A DNA stretch of 64,000 nucleotides from the NCBI GenBank assembly GCA_006218025.1, contig VBWA01000002.1:120301-184300 (forward strand). Direction: 5' to 3'. Under the pieces are notes generated by a model. The model was not told the origin of the DNA. It made no database searches and was given only the letters and a program-made list of their open reading frames with translations. Origin of the DNA: Rhodocyclaceae bacterium. GTDB taxonomy: Bacteria > Pseudomonadota > Gammaproteobacteria > Burkholderiales > Rhodocyclaceae. Shown piece after piece: positions 53,340-61,984 of the stretch (position 1 is its first letter; every line of letters begins with the position of its first letter). The position numbers and the translations under genes are program-made.

Positions 53340-54374
53340 ATGAAGACCCGCAAACTCACCGGACTCATCGCCGCCGCGGCGCTTGCCGCCGCCACCGGCA
53401 CAGCCATGGCGCAGGAGATCACCCTCAAGGTGCATCACTTCCTGCCGCCGGGCTCGAACGCCCACGCCAACCTGATCGCCCCCTGGTGCGAGAAGATCGC
53501 CAAGGAGTCCGGCAACAAGCTGAAGTGTCAGATTTACCCGGCGATGCAGCTCGGCGGCACACCGCCGCAATTGTTCGACCAGGCGCGCGACGGCGTCGCC
53601 GACATCGTGTGGACCGTGCCCACCTACCAGGCCGGCCGCTTTACCAAGTCGGAAGTGTTCGAGCTGCCCTTCCTGACCAAGAATGGCGAGAGCGCAAGCC
53701 CGGCGCTGTGGGAATACGTGCAGAAGAACGCGCTCGACGAGTTCAAGGGTACCAAGCCCCTCTTCATGCACTTCCATGACGGCGCCGTGTTCCACTTCGG
53801 CAAGGTCGGGCCGAAGAACCTGGAGGAGATGAAGGGCCTCAAGGTGCGCGCACCGACGCGCATCGGCGCCAACGTGATCCAGGCCATGGGCATGGTGCCG
53901 GTGCAGATGCCGGCGCCGGCGGTGCCCGAGGCCATCGCCAAGGGTGTGGTCGACGGCGCCATGATCCCGTGGGAAGTGGTGACGCCATTCAAGCTGCAGG
54001 AAATCACCAAGTTCCACGTCGAGGTGCCGGAGGGCATGCCCAAGCCCTCCAACACCATCTTCATCTTCGCCATGAACCAGGCCAAATACGACAGCCTGCC
54101 CGCGGACTTGAAGAAGGTGATCGACGCCAACAGCGGCATCGAGACCTCGAAGTGGGCCGGCAAGGTGTTCGACGGCCCCCAGGCTCCGGCGCGGAAGATC
54201 TCGCAGGATCGCGGCAATACCTTCATCACCATCACGCCGGCCGAGTACGCGCGCTGGAAGAAGGCCACCGACCAGGTCGACGAGGCGTGGATGAAGGAAG
54301 CCGGCGCCAAGGGCGCCAACGGCAAGGCGCTCTACGACGAGGCGGTGAAGCTGCTCAAGAAGTACGACAAGTAA
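53340..54374 (+). CDS. TRAP transporter substrate-binding protein DctP
   Basis: This periplasmic binding protein has 344 residues. The signal peptide (MKTRKLTGLIAAAALAAATG, cleavage near AMAQ) is followed by ITLKVHHFLPPGSNAHANLI. The carboxylate-binding arginine region is KGLKVRAPTRIGANVIQAMG. GVVDGAMIPWEVVTPFKLQE is also typical of DctP. A GGAGGAGA-like site (ACGGAGGAGACC) precedes it. A terminator follows, ending the operon. Confidence 0.95.
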   Translation: MKTRKLTGLIAAAALAAATGTAMAQEITLKVHHFLPPGSNAHANLIAPWCEKIAKESGNKLKCQIYPAMQLGGTPPQLFDQARDGVADIVWTVPTYQAGRFTKSEVFELPFLTKNGESASPALWEYVQKNALDEFKGTKPLFMHFHDGAVFHFGKVGPKNLEEMKGLKVRAPTRIGANVIQAMGMVPVQMPAPAVPEAIAKGVVDGAMIPWEVVTPFKLQEITKFHVEVPEGMPKPSNTIFIFAMNQAKYDSLPADLKKVIDANSGIETSKWAGKVFDGPQAPARKISQDRGNTFITITPAEYARWKKATDQVDEAWMKEAGAKGANGKALYDEAVKLLKKYDK

Positions 54375-54398
54375 TCATCCGCTGCGTCTGAAAAAATC

Positions 54399-54430
54399 GG
54401 GGCAGGCTCCACGCGGGGTCTGCCCTTTTT
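54399..54430 (+). terminator. Rho-independent terminator after the TRAP operon
   Basis: GGGCAG and CTGCCC pair, with inner CC/GG pairs and a five-T run. The A-run on the left side makes it usable on both strands. Confidence 0.8.
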
Positions 54431-54448
54431 CGTTTCCGGGGAGATTTC

Positions 54449-55291
54449 ATGACTGCAACCACGATCGTTCTGGTCCACGGCGCCTGGCATGGCTCGTGGT
54501 GTTGGCAACCGGTGATTCCCGGGCTGTTGCGCCACGGCTTCGCCCCCTTCACCGTCGACCTGCCCGCGCATGGGCTCGGAGCGCGCTTTCCCGAAGGTTT
54601 CGGCAGCGATCCGCAACGCTTTGCCGCCGCGCCTTCGCCGCACGGCGGGATCACGCTCGAGCATTACACGCAGGCGGTGCTCGACGTGGTCGATGCCGCC
54701 GTCGCGGCCGGCTCGGGGCCGGTGCTGCTGGTCGGCCACAGCATGGCCGGCATCGCGCTGACGGCGGCGGCCGAGCGTGCGCCGGAAAAGATCGCCAAGC
54801 TGGTCTACCTCGCTGCTTTCATGCCGATGCCCGGCGTGCCGATGATCGACTACGTGCGCTGCGCGGAAAACGCGGGGGAAGAAGTGGCCGGTCTGTTCGT
54901 CGCCCCGCCGCCGCAAATCGGCGCCATGCGCATCGACTATCGCAGCGCGGACCCGGCGCATCGCGCGCGCATTCGCAGCGCTTTCTGCCATGACGTCGAC
55001 GACCAGGCTTTCGCCGCGATGGCGCATCTGCTGACGCCCGATGTGCCGGCCGCGCCGGTGGCTGCGCCGACCGTGGCGACCCGCGGGCGCTGGGGCAGCG
55101 TGCCGCGCGCTTACATTCGCTGCAGCGGGGACCGCGCGGTGATGCCTGCCTTGCAGGATAGATTCATTCGCGAGGCCGACGCCTTCACGCCGCGCAACCG
55201 GACCGAGGTGCTGACGCTCGCCGCCAGCCACTCGCCTTTCGTTTCGATGCCCGGGGAACTGGCGCAGGCCCTGGCGGACCTGGCCGGGTAG
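54449..55291 (+). CDS. Alpha/beta hydrolase (methylesterase-like)
   Basis: This has 280 residues. The oxyanion motif LVHGAWHGSWCWQ is at 8-20. The nucleophile Ser98 is in LLVGHSMAGIALTAAA, and the catalytic His is near residue 261 (LAASHSPFVSMPGELAQAL). This resembles plant MES-like and bacterial EstC-like esterases. In this cluster it could free aromatic acids from esters. It follows the TRAP operon terminator with a GGGGAG ribosome site. Confidence 0.88.
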   Translation: MTATTIVLVHGAWHGSWCWQPVIPGLLRHGFAPFTVDLPAHGLGARFPEGFGSDPQRFAAAPSPHGGITLEHYTQAVLDVVDAAVAAGSGPVLLVGHSMAGIALTAAAERAPEKIAKLVYLAAFMPMPGVPMIDYVRCAENAGEEVAGLFVAPPPQIGAMRIDYRSADPAHRARIRSAFCHDVDDQAFAAMAHLLTPDVPAAPVAAPTVATRGRWGSVPRAYIRCSGDRAVMPALQDRFIREADAFTPRNRTEVLTLAASHSPFVSMPGELAQALADLAG

Positions 55292-55294
55292 GGG

Positions 55295-55813
55295 TTACGC
55301 CACCGGCAGTTCGGTGACGGCGCCCTCGGTAGTGCGGCAGACGCCGCAGGCGGCCAGGCGGCATTGCACGCACGCGGCCTTGATGTCCTCGGGGACGGGG
55401 ATGGACTTGATGCGCCGCTTGTCCTCGGGATCGCGGATGGCGAAGATGCGCACCTCGCGCCCCTCGGCCAGAACCGTGTCGCCGCGCCGCGCGACGTGGC
55501 GCATGATGAAGGTCTTGTTGTTCCACTGCTCGACCGTCGTCTCGATCTCGATGTCTTCGCCATAGGTGGCGGAGTTGAGGAATTTCGCCTGGACGTCGAG
55601 CACCGGGGTGCCGATGATGCCGCGCTCGCTTTCCGTCACATGCCAGGTCGGGATGCCGCAGGCCGCAAAGAACTCGCGGCTGGCCGTGTCGAACCAGACG
55701 AAGTAGTTGGCGAAAAAGACGATCTGCGCCGGATCGCATTCCGAAAAGGCGATGCGGTGGCGGTGAATGTGGCGGCGCGGGCACGCTCCAGGTATTTCCG
55801 TGAGATCGTTCAT
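55295..55813 (-). CDS. Acyl-CoA thioesterase (4-hydroxybenzoyl-CoA thioesterase-like) with C-terminal Cys cluster
   Basis: This hotdog-fold protein has 172 residues from ATG 55813. FSECDPAQIVFFANYFVWFD carries the catalytic aspartate of the 4HBT subfamily. The C-terminus is odd: CVQCRLAACGVC, four cysteines in CxxCxxxxCxxC spacing, which usual 4HBT enzymes lack. It overlaps iorB by 4 bp, so it is probably the last gene of the iorAB unit. Substrate unknown; an aryl-CoA is plausible. Confidence 0.85.
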   Translation of the reverse strand: MNDLTEIPGACPRRHIHRHRIAFSECDPAQIVFFANYFVWFDTASREFFAACGIPTWHVTESERGIIGTPVLDVQAKFLNSATYGEDIEIETTVEQWNNKTFIMRHVARRGDTVLAEGREVRIFAIRDPEDKRRIKSIPVPEDIKAACVQCRLAACGVCRTTEGAVTELPVA

Positions 55814-57303
55814 GTTCTGTGTCCTGTACGTTTCATCCATCGCACCGGTATTGCCTTGACCGCTCGGGCCGGCGCGCCGGCTTGCGTCATCGCCGCGTCC
55901 AGGGCCGAGCCGCTGTCGTCGGCCAGCGCGGCTTCGCGCGCGCGGCGGATGGTCCCGGCATCGGTGGATGTCCAATGATTCATTATATGCTTAAAGTTTT
56001 CCTTGGCACGCTCGTTGGTCGCGCCATAGCCCTTGATCAGGCGGGCGCAAAGCGTGAGTTCGAAGGCGTTTTTCCAGCTTGTCGCCGCGGCGCTTTCCAC
56101 CACTGCCAGCCAGTGCTCGATCAGGGCCTGTTCCTCGGCATAGCGCTGGCCGCGGCGCCGCAGCCAGCGCAGCGAGGCCAGCAGGCGCAGGGCAAGAAAG
56201 CCGGAAATGCTGTCGGCGCGCAGCTTCAGGGGCACGGCCAGCGGTGATTTGCCGTCCCGCCGGCGCCGACTCTCCCAGCCCAGCAAACCCTGTCCCAGCG
56301 CTTCCGGCAGCAGCCCGGCAAACTCGGTGACGCCGGGCTTGAAATGATCGGCAATGCTCATCACCTCGCCGGCTTTGGCGCCGGCCTCGCGGCGGACGCG
56401 GTCAAAACGGCCGGCGCGGCTCTTGAGGTCGGCGACGCGCACCACGTCGTCGAAGGCCATCCACAGCGCGAGGAAGCGCGCGCCTTCGCGCGCCAGCTCG
56501 CCGCCGTGTTGCCCCTGCGGATCGGCTCTGCGTTCGGCCGCGCGCAAGCGCTCCACGCGCTGCCGGTAGAGTTCGCCGTAGGCGGCGTCCTGGAAGTCGA
56601 CGACGCGGGCATGACCCAGCGCGATGAGATCGGGCTGCGCGATAACAGTCGGCGCTGGTGCTACGCCGACTGCCGCGCGACAGCGCTCGAAACCAAGGGC
56701 GAAGCCGCGCAGGCTGGCCGCGACGCCGCGCTCCGAGGCGCGGATCACGTCCTCGAAGGCGGTGCGGTCGAAGGGCAGGATGCCGCTCGCTGCGATGGCG
56801 CCGCACAGCACGGCGCTCGGCACCGTGCCCGCTTCGCGCGTCGCAGCGCCCACATCGAATGCCGCCAGTTGCCGGCTGTTGCAGCCGGCAACCCGAAGCA
56901 GGCGCTCACTGTCGAAACGCCCGTCGCCCGGCGCCAGCTTCTCGAAGGTGGTCAGCGTGCGCTGCGAAGACGTGACCAGCGTAGTGCGCTCGGACGAGAT
57001 GAAGCCGTTCTGGATCGCACGCACCGCTTCGAGCAGCTCGGAGGCCACCATCAGATCGACACAGCCCGGCACCGGCGCCAGGCTCATGATCGGCACGCGG
57101 CCGCCGAGTTGCGCAAGGCTTTGCGGAGAAATCTCGACATAGTAGGTCGTGGCGCCGGTGCGCTGGGCCACGCCGGGAATCGAAGTGGCCTGCGCCGGGT
57201 GGCCGCCGCGGATGGCCAGCTCGACCAGCCATTCGGCCAGCACGCCGCCGCCTTCGCCGCCCAGTCCGGCGATCAGTATCGTGATCGGCTGATTCACATT
57301 CAT
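55810..57303 (-). CDS. iorB: Indolepyruvate oxidoreductase subunit beta-like protein (IorB, DUF6537 type)
   Basis: From ATG 57303 it has 497 residues. ITILIAGLGGEGGGVLAEWL and IPGVAQRTGATTYYVEI mark the gamma/POR-type domain of 2-oxoacid:acceptor oxidoreductases. The C-terminal half (about 260-450) is the DUF6537-like domain found in proteobacterial IorB. It overlaps iorA as ATGA. Two repeat-like segments lie inside (56250-56270 and 56648-56668). It works with IorA on an arylpyruvate or other 2-oxoacid. Confidence 0.9.
   Translation of the reverse strand: MNVNQPITILIAGLGGEGGGVLAEWLVELAIRGGHPAQATSIPGVAQRTGATTYYVEISPQSLAQLGGRVPIMSLAPVPGCVDLMVASELLEAVRAIQNGFISSERTTLVTSSQRTLTTFEKLAPGDGRFDSERLLRVAGCNSRQLAAFDVGAATREAGTVPSAVLCGAIAASGILPFDRTAFEDVIRASERGVAASLRGFALGFERCRAAVGVAPAPTVIAQPDLIALGHARVVDFQDAAYGELYRQRVERLRAAERRADPQGQHGGELAREGARFLALWMAFDDVVRVADLKSRAGRFDRVRREAGAKAGEVMSIADHFKPGVTEFAGLLPEALGQGLLGWESRRRRDGKSPLAVPLKLRADSISGFLALRLLASLRWLRRRGQRYAEEQALIEHWLAVVESAAATSWKNAFELTLCARLIKGYGATNERAKENFKHIMNHWTSTDAGTIRRAREAALADDSGSALDAAMTQAGAPARAVKAIPVRWMKRTGHRT
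56250..56270 (-). repeat. Dispersed GTCGGCG repeat, copy in iorB
   Basis: 19 of 21 positions match, read by iorB as SRRRRDG, a frame different from the rsmG copy. Confidence 0.45.
56648..56668 (+). repeat. Dispersed GTCGGCG repeat, diverged copy in iorB
   Basis: About 17 of 21 positions match, read by the gene as VAPAPT. Weakest of the coding copies. Confidence 0.3.
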
Positions 57304-59465
57304 GGTTTCTGAAACAGTCCGATGACGCCACGGCGCGCGGCCGCGAGGAGGCGTTCGCCGAGGCCCGGATTCTGGACGATTTCGACCCGGTAGAAGGAGG
57401 GGCACAGCGTCGCGGCATGGGCGTTTTCCCCGCAGAGGCCGCAGCCGACGCAGCCCTCGATGACGGTGGCGACCGGATCGACCTTGAGCGGATCGTCGCT
57501 GTCCTTCAGCGTCAGCGTCGGGCAGCCGGACAGGCGGATGCAGGAATGGTCGCCCGAGCAGACGTCGTCATCGACGCCGTATTTCACCTTGACCACGCGC
57601 TTGCCCGCCTTGAGCAGGCCGGCAAGCCAGGGCTTGATGCGGCGCTGCCGCTCGAGCTGGCATTCGCCCTCGGCGATGATCACCTTGAGCCCGCCGGTCT
57701 CGGTCGTGAAGGCCTCCTCCAGCGTGCGGCGCATGGTGTCCACCTCGTAGCTGGGCACGGTGCGCAGCCATTTGACGCCGATGCCGGCGAGCGTGTTCTC
57801 GATGGTCTGGTTGCGGTCGACCAGGCTCAGGCGCTTGTCGGGCGCGCCTGCCTTCTCCTCGTCGTCGGGCGTGGAAATGATGTCCTGGGTGCCGGTGGCC
57901 GCGGTATAGCCGTTCTTCATGATCAGCAGCACGGCGTCGTCATTGTTGAACAGCGCCGACTCGACGCCGGTCAACAGGCCGTTGTGCCAGAAGCCGCCGT
58001 CGCCCATCACGGCCAGCGCACGCCGCTTCAGCATGGGCGAAACGCCGGCGCGGCTGGCGAGGCTCATGCCGTAGCCGAGGATGGTGTGGCCGAAGCCGAA
58101 GGGCTCGAAGGTGGCAAACGAGTGGCAGCCGATGTCGGCCGCGACATGCACCGGGCCGACGTTCTGCTGCGCCAGCTTCAGCGCCGAAAACACCGGCCGC
58201 TCCGGGCAGCCGGTGCAGAACTGCGGCGGCCGCGGCGGCAGCGGCGCGGCGAGCTGCGCGACCACGACCTGGCGCCGCGCGGCGTTGGCGGCCAGCCAGT
58301 CCTGCGCAGCGGCCAGCGGCAGATCAACGGCGTGGCGCGCGAGGAACTTGACCAGCCCCTGGGCGATGACTTCGACGGTGTATTCGCCGGCCATTTGCAG
58401 CAGGTCCTTGCCATGAATGGCGGTATTCACGTCCTGGCGGCGCAGCGTCGCCATGATCTCGTGCTCGATGTACTCGGGCTGGCCTTCCTCGACCACCAGC
58501 ACGGCGCGCTTGCCGCGGCAGAAGTCGGCGATCTGTTGCGGCACCAGCGGATAGGTGACGTTGAGCACCAGCATCGGAAACTCGGCGACGCCGAAGGCAT
58601 CGGCGAGATTGAACTGCTGCAGCGCGCGCACCAGGGTGTTGTGCAGGCCGCCCTGGACGATGAGGCCGACGTCATTTGACCCAACTGAGCGCTTGCCGGC
58701 GAACAATTCGTTCAGCCCCTGCTCGACGATGAAGCGCCGCGCGGCCGGCAGGCGCTGCTCGTTCTTCAGCTTCTCCTGGCGGAAAGTGGCCGGCGGATGG
58801 GCGAGCTTCTCGTAGTCGAAGGCGGCCGGCTCGTCGCGCAGGGCCTTGCGCGACATCGCCGGCGAGCGGTTGTCCGCGCATTCGAAGCTGCCGCGCACGT
58901 GGCAGGCGCGCACCCGCAGCTGCAGGATGGCCGGCGTGTTGCAGGCCTCGGACAGCGCAAAGCCCTGCTCGACCATGCGCACCATGTTCGGCAGTTGCGG
59001 CCGCGGATCGAGCAGCAGCAAGGACGACTTCATGGCGAAGGCGTGGGTGCGCTCCTGGATCACGCTGGCGCCCTCGCCGTAATCCTCGCCGACGACGATC
59101 AGCGCGCCGCCGACCACTCCGGGCGAGGCGAGGTTCGACAGGGCATCGGCGGCGACGTTGGTGCCGACCACCGACTTCCAGGTGACGGCGCCGCGCAGCG
59201 GATAGTGGATCGAGGCGCCCAGCATCGCCGCCGCCGAAGCCTCGTTGGAACAGGCCTCGACATGCACGCCGAGCTCGGCCATGTAGTCCTCGGCCTGCAC
59301 CATGACGTCGAGCAGGTGCGACACCGGCGCGCCCTGGTAGCCGCCGACATAGGCCACACCCGACTGCAGCAGCGCCTTGGTGATGGCGAGTATCCCTTCG
59401 CCATGGAAGGTCTCGCCCTTGCCCTGGCGCAGCTGCTGCACTTCCTTGCTGAAGGAAACTTCCAT
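57300..59465 (-). CDS. iorA: Indolepyruvate ferredoxin oxidoreductase subunit alpha (IorA-like)
   Basis: This has 721 residues. An N-terminal pyrimidine domain (GGYQGAPVSHLLDVMVQAED) and a central TPP-binding domain (ALAVMGDGGFWHNGLLTGVE, NGYTAATGTQD) are followed by a [4Fe-4S] region near the C-terminus. That region includes CTGCPERPVF and CVGCGLCGENAHAATLC. The family converts arylpyruvates to aryl-acetyl-CoA with ferredoxin. A LysR-type promoter shared with the lig and TRAP operons lies upstream, so the true substrate may be a 2-oxoacid linked to aromatic breakdown. Confidence 0.92.
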   Translation of the reverse strand: MEVSFSKEVQQLRQGKGETFHGEGILAITKALLQSGVAYVGGYQGAPVSHLLDVMVQAEDYMAELGVHVEACSNEASAAAMLGASIHYPLRGAVTWKSVVGTNVAADALSNLASPGVVGGALIVVGEDYGEGASVIQERTHAFAMKSSLLLLDPRPQLPNMVRMVEQGFALSEACNTPAILQLRVRACHVRGSFECADNRSPAMSRKALRDEPAAFDYEKLAHPPATFRQEKLKNEQRLPAARRFIVEQGLNELFAGKRSVGSNDVGLIVQGGLHNTLVRALQQFNLADAFGVAEFPMLVLNVTYPLVPQQIADFCRGKRAVLVVEEGQPEYIEHEIMATLRRQDVNTAIHGKDLLQMAGEYTVEVIAQGLVKFLARHAVDLPLAAAQDWLAANAARRQVVVAQLAAPLPPRPPQFCTGCPERPVFSALKLAQQNVGPVHVAADIGCHSFATFEPFGFGHTILGYGMSLASRAGVSPMLKRRALAVMGDGGFWHNGLLTGVESALFNNDDAVLLIMKNGYTAATGTQDIISTPDDEEKAGAPDKRLSLVDRNQTIENTLAGIGVKWLRTVPSYEVDTMRRTLEEAFTTETGGLKVIIAEGECQLERQRRIKPWLAGLLKAGKRVVKVKYGVDDDVCSGDHSCIRLSGCPTLTLKDSDDPLKVDPVATVIEGCVGCGLCGENAHAATLCPSFYRVEIVQNPGLGERLLAAARRGVIGLFQKP

Positions 59466-59545
59466 TGCCGCGCCTGGACCTAGGGCAACAGAGGCCGGAT
59501 TGGCATCGTGTTCGCAGCGGGGGCGTTATTGTTTCCCATTTCAGC

Positions 59546-59614
59546 ATTCTGACAAGTTGCCGCCGCCGGGCCAAGCCGCGGTGCGCACTACTAGCTATCG
59601 CGTTTTGTTATGGC
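59546..59614 (-). promoter_or_regulatory. LysR-type promoter of the iorAB operon
   Basis: Minus strand: the 29-bp motif (59614-59586) is identical to that of the lig promoter. It is followed by 11 bp, TTGGCC (59574-59569), 17 bp, and CAGAAT (59551-59546). The iorA start is about 75 nt after the predicted transcription start. Confidence 0.8.
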
Positions 59615-59803
59615 GCTGCCGCCAAAATGCCGGACTTCAATTTCCGGAGGGCCCCGGTTCAGCCGACAGGCTGCGAGGCGGGGAAAAATTTATTGTTGTG
59701 AAATATTGCGATTGAGGTATAAACGAACGGCATGTAAACTGCCACCGGCCAGGATGGATTCCTGGCGAAAACGATCAGGCGACCTCGTCAAGCCATAAAT
59801 CGG

Positions 59804-60673
59804 ATGAAGAAAGACCAAAAGATTTCGTACTACGTCCGCATCCTGCTGGTTGCGGCAGAAGTGTCGCTCATCAGTTTTCTGAGCTATGCAACGGCGATAT
59901 ATCTTCCCGGCGAGATGGGGCGCTACATTTCACTGGATGTGCTGTATTGCCTCCCCATCATCCAAGCGGCGCGCCTGGCGGCAATTCACGCTCTACGCCA
60001 TTCCGATACCCAGGCCTCCACCCTTGTCGGGATAGTGGTGGCGCTTGCATGGAGCGCGACCGAGGCGGCCATCATCTGGCCGGATTTCCCGTTGAACGCC
60101 TTCCTGTTGAACTCATTCACCCGCAGCGTGGTCTTTACGGTGTTGGGCCGGGTGGTGCTCAGCCTGTGCCGTAGGAGTGAATACGCGCACAAGGATATGC
60201 TGACTGGCCTGGCAAATCGGCGGGAGCTTCTCGAAAGGCTGGAAATCGAGCAGGTCCGCAGCGAGCGTTCGGGCAGACCCTATTCCTTGTTGTACATTGA
60301 CATCGACCAATTCAAGTCGCTGAATGACGCCCATGGCCATCACGTCGGCGATGAGGCGCTCACGATCATGGCGGACATACTGAGGGGGAGCTCGAGGAAG
60401 GTCGACGTTGCTGCCCGCATCGGCGGCGATGAGTTCGTGTTGTTGCTTCCCGATACGGAGAAGCAGGCTTGCGACATTCTGATCAAGCGGATCGAGCACT
60501 TCTCGAAGCAGGTTTTTGAGGAGCGATCCTGGCAGATATCGGTATCGATTGGCCAGGCGACCAAAATCGGCAAGACCGAAAAAGTGGATTCGGTGATCCA
60601 ATTGGCCGACGAGAACATGTACGAAGCCAAAAAGATGAAGCAACAGATGATGAATGGCGGAAGCGGCCAGTGA
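59804..60673 (+). CDS. Membrane-bound diguanylate cyclase (GGDEF)
   Basis: This makes c-di-GMP from two GTP. It has 289 residues. Three or four hydrophobic segments fill residues 10-122, and residues 128-285 are a GGDEF domain. The active site is intact GGDEF at 207-211, and an RxxD inhibitory site (RKVD, 198-201) sits five residues before it. The metal-binding aspartate is in YIDIDQFKSLND. It stands alone after the iorAB promoter region. Confidence 0.93.
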   Translation: MKKDQKISYYVRILLVAAEVSLISFLSYATAIYLPGEMGRYISLDVLYCLPIIQAARLAAIHALRHSDTQASTLVGIVVALAWSATEAAIIWPDFPLNAFLLNSFTRSVVFTVLGRVVLSLCRRSEYAHKDMLTGLANRRELLERLEIEQVRSERSGRPYSLLYIDIDQFKSLNDAHGHHVGDEALTIMADILRGSSRKVDVAARIGGDEFVLLLPDTEKQACDILIKRIEHFSKQVFEERSWQISVSIGQATKIGKTEKVDSVIQLADENMYEAKKMKQQMMNGGSGQ

Positions 60674-60715
60674 TTCTCTCAGCGCTGCTTTGAATGTCGC
60701 TTCAGGGCCGTTTGC

Positions 60716-60736
60716 CGCCGTCCCGTCAGCGCCGAC
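60716..60736 (-). repeat. Dispersed GTCGGCG repeat, intergenic copy
   Basis: 20 of 21 core positions match on the minus strand, with weak extended similarity to the left. It lies between the GGDEF and GST genes. Confidence 0.7.
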
Positions 60737-60769
60737 TTACGATGGCGGCCCTAACAGAGGAGATATTCC

Positions 60770-61426
60770 ATGATGGAGCTTTACTACGGTCCCGGTGCCT
60801 GTTCGTTTGTTCCCCATGTCGGCCTGGAATCGATCAGGGTCGCCACGGGAGAGGGCTTCGAGCCCCGCGCCATCAAGTTGCACAAGGGCGAGCAGCATTC
60901 GCCCGAGTATCTGGCACTCAACCCGCTGGGGCTGGTGCCGCTGCTGGTAGTCGATGGCAAACCCCTGAGCCAGATCCTGGCGATCTGCGACTATCTCGAC
61001 CGTCGTTATCCCCAGGCCGGGCTCCTGCCGGCCGATCCCTGGCAACGTGCGCAAGCGATGTCCACCTTCGCCTGGATGAACAACACCGTCCATCCGACAT
61101 TCACCCACATCTTCCGTCCGGGAAACTTCGCCGAGGGCGACGCGGCGCAGGCGGAGGTCAAGCGGCTCGCCACGGAAAAGTTCCGCGCATGCCTTGAGCG
61201 CATTCAGGGCATGGCGCAAAAGGCCGCGCCCTTCCTGACGGGCGACAAGCTTTCCTTCATCGACGCCTATGCGCTGGTCTTCCTGCGCTGGGGAGGCCTC
61301 GCCGGCATCGACCCGGCGTCATTGCCCGGCTACAAGGCTTACGTCGAGCGCCTCGCTGCCGCGCCGCCGGTCGCTGCCGCAATGGCGCGCGAAGGCATCA
61401 ACCTGGAAACCTACCGGCCGAAGTAG
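60770..61426 (+). CDS. Glutathione S-transferase
   Basis: This has 218 residues. The thioredoxin-like domain MMELYYGPGACSFVPHVGLE has the Beta-class layout with Cys11/Ser12. LNPLGLVPLLVVDGKPLSQI holds the cis-proline. The helical domain has KAAPFLTGDKLSFIDAYALV. A GAGGAGATATTCC site precedes ATG 60770. Such enzymes may work in detoxification or aromatic breakdown; the substrate is unknown. Confidence 0.92.
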   Translation: MMELYYGPGACSFVPHVGLESIRVATGEGFEPRAIKLHKGEQHSPEYLALNPLGLVPLLVVDGKPLSQILAICDYLDRRYPQAGLLPADPWQRAQAMSTFAWMNNTVHPTFTHIFRPGNFAEGDAAQAEVKRLATEKFRACLERIQGMAQKAAPFLTGDKLSFIDAYALVFLRWGGLAGIDPASLPGYKAYVERLAAAPPVAAAMAREGINLETYRPK

Positions 61427-61467
61427 GCTTGGGCAACGGCGCCCGACGCGACGGGCCGAAAGCGAAG

Positions 61468-61887
61468 CTATTTAACGGGCCGGTTTTCGGGATGACATGC
61501 CGTTGCCGGGTCTATGGGCATCCATGGGCGGGCACTGTTTGTCCAGATGTTCATGATCAGCTTCATGTCGTCGGAGTTATCCAGGGTGCCGACCTTGAGC
61601 ACCACCATCTCCGGCGTCTTTTCCCTCTGGCTGTAGATCGGCGAGCCGCAGTCGCCGCAGAAAAATCGCTTCAGGATGTTGCCGCTCTGCGCGGTGTCCT
61701 CGTAAAGTTTGGGCTGGCCGGAGGTAAAGCTCAGCGCGTCGAAGGGCACCGGAGCGTTGTGGCTCGCACCCGCGCCGGACGCCTTTTGGCAATGGGTGCA
61801 GTGGCAGGCAACGATGTTCTGCAGCGCTTGGCTTACCGTGTAACGTATCTTTCCGCACAAGCAGCCGCCGGCGATCGAGTCAGGCAT
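61468..61887 (-). CDS. GFA (glutathione-dependent formaldehyde-activating enzyme) family protein
   Basis: From ATG 61887, behind GGAGGACTT, it has 139 residues. The zinc-binding cysteine pattern of the Mss4-like fold is complete: GGCLCGKIRY, ACHCTHCQKASG and FFCGDCGSPIYSQ. Family members bind zinc; the true activity of most is not known, and the formaldehyde role is disputed. It is convergent with the GST gene. Confidence 0.92.
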   Translation of the reverse strand: MPDSIAGGCLCGKIRYTVSQALQNIVACHCTHCQKASGAGASHNAPVPFDALSFTSGQPKLYEDTAQSGNILKRFFCGDCGSPIYSQREKTPEMVVLKVGTLDNSDDMKLIMNIWTNSARPWMPIDPATACHPENRPVK

Positions 61888-61984
61888 AAGTCCTCCAGGT
61901 TCAAGATATGGGATTGCTTTCAGCCTAAAGTATAGCGATTGCGCGCGGCATCCCGGGCCAAAAGATGTCGCCTGAACGCGCGGC

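Noticed and set aside
59586..59614. Remnant of a second lysR 3' end (same bases as the last lysR codons)
   Set aside because: At first it looked like a duplicated gene end. A third copy lies at the other end of lysR, and all three stand at a fixed distance from promoter boxes, so an operator explains the data better.
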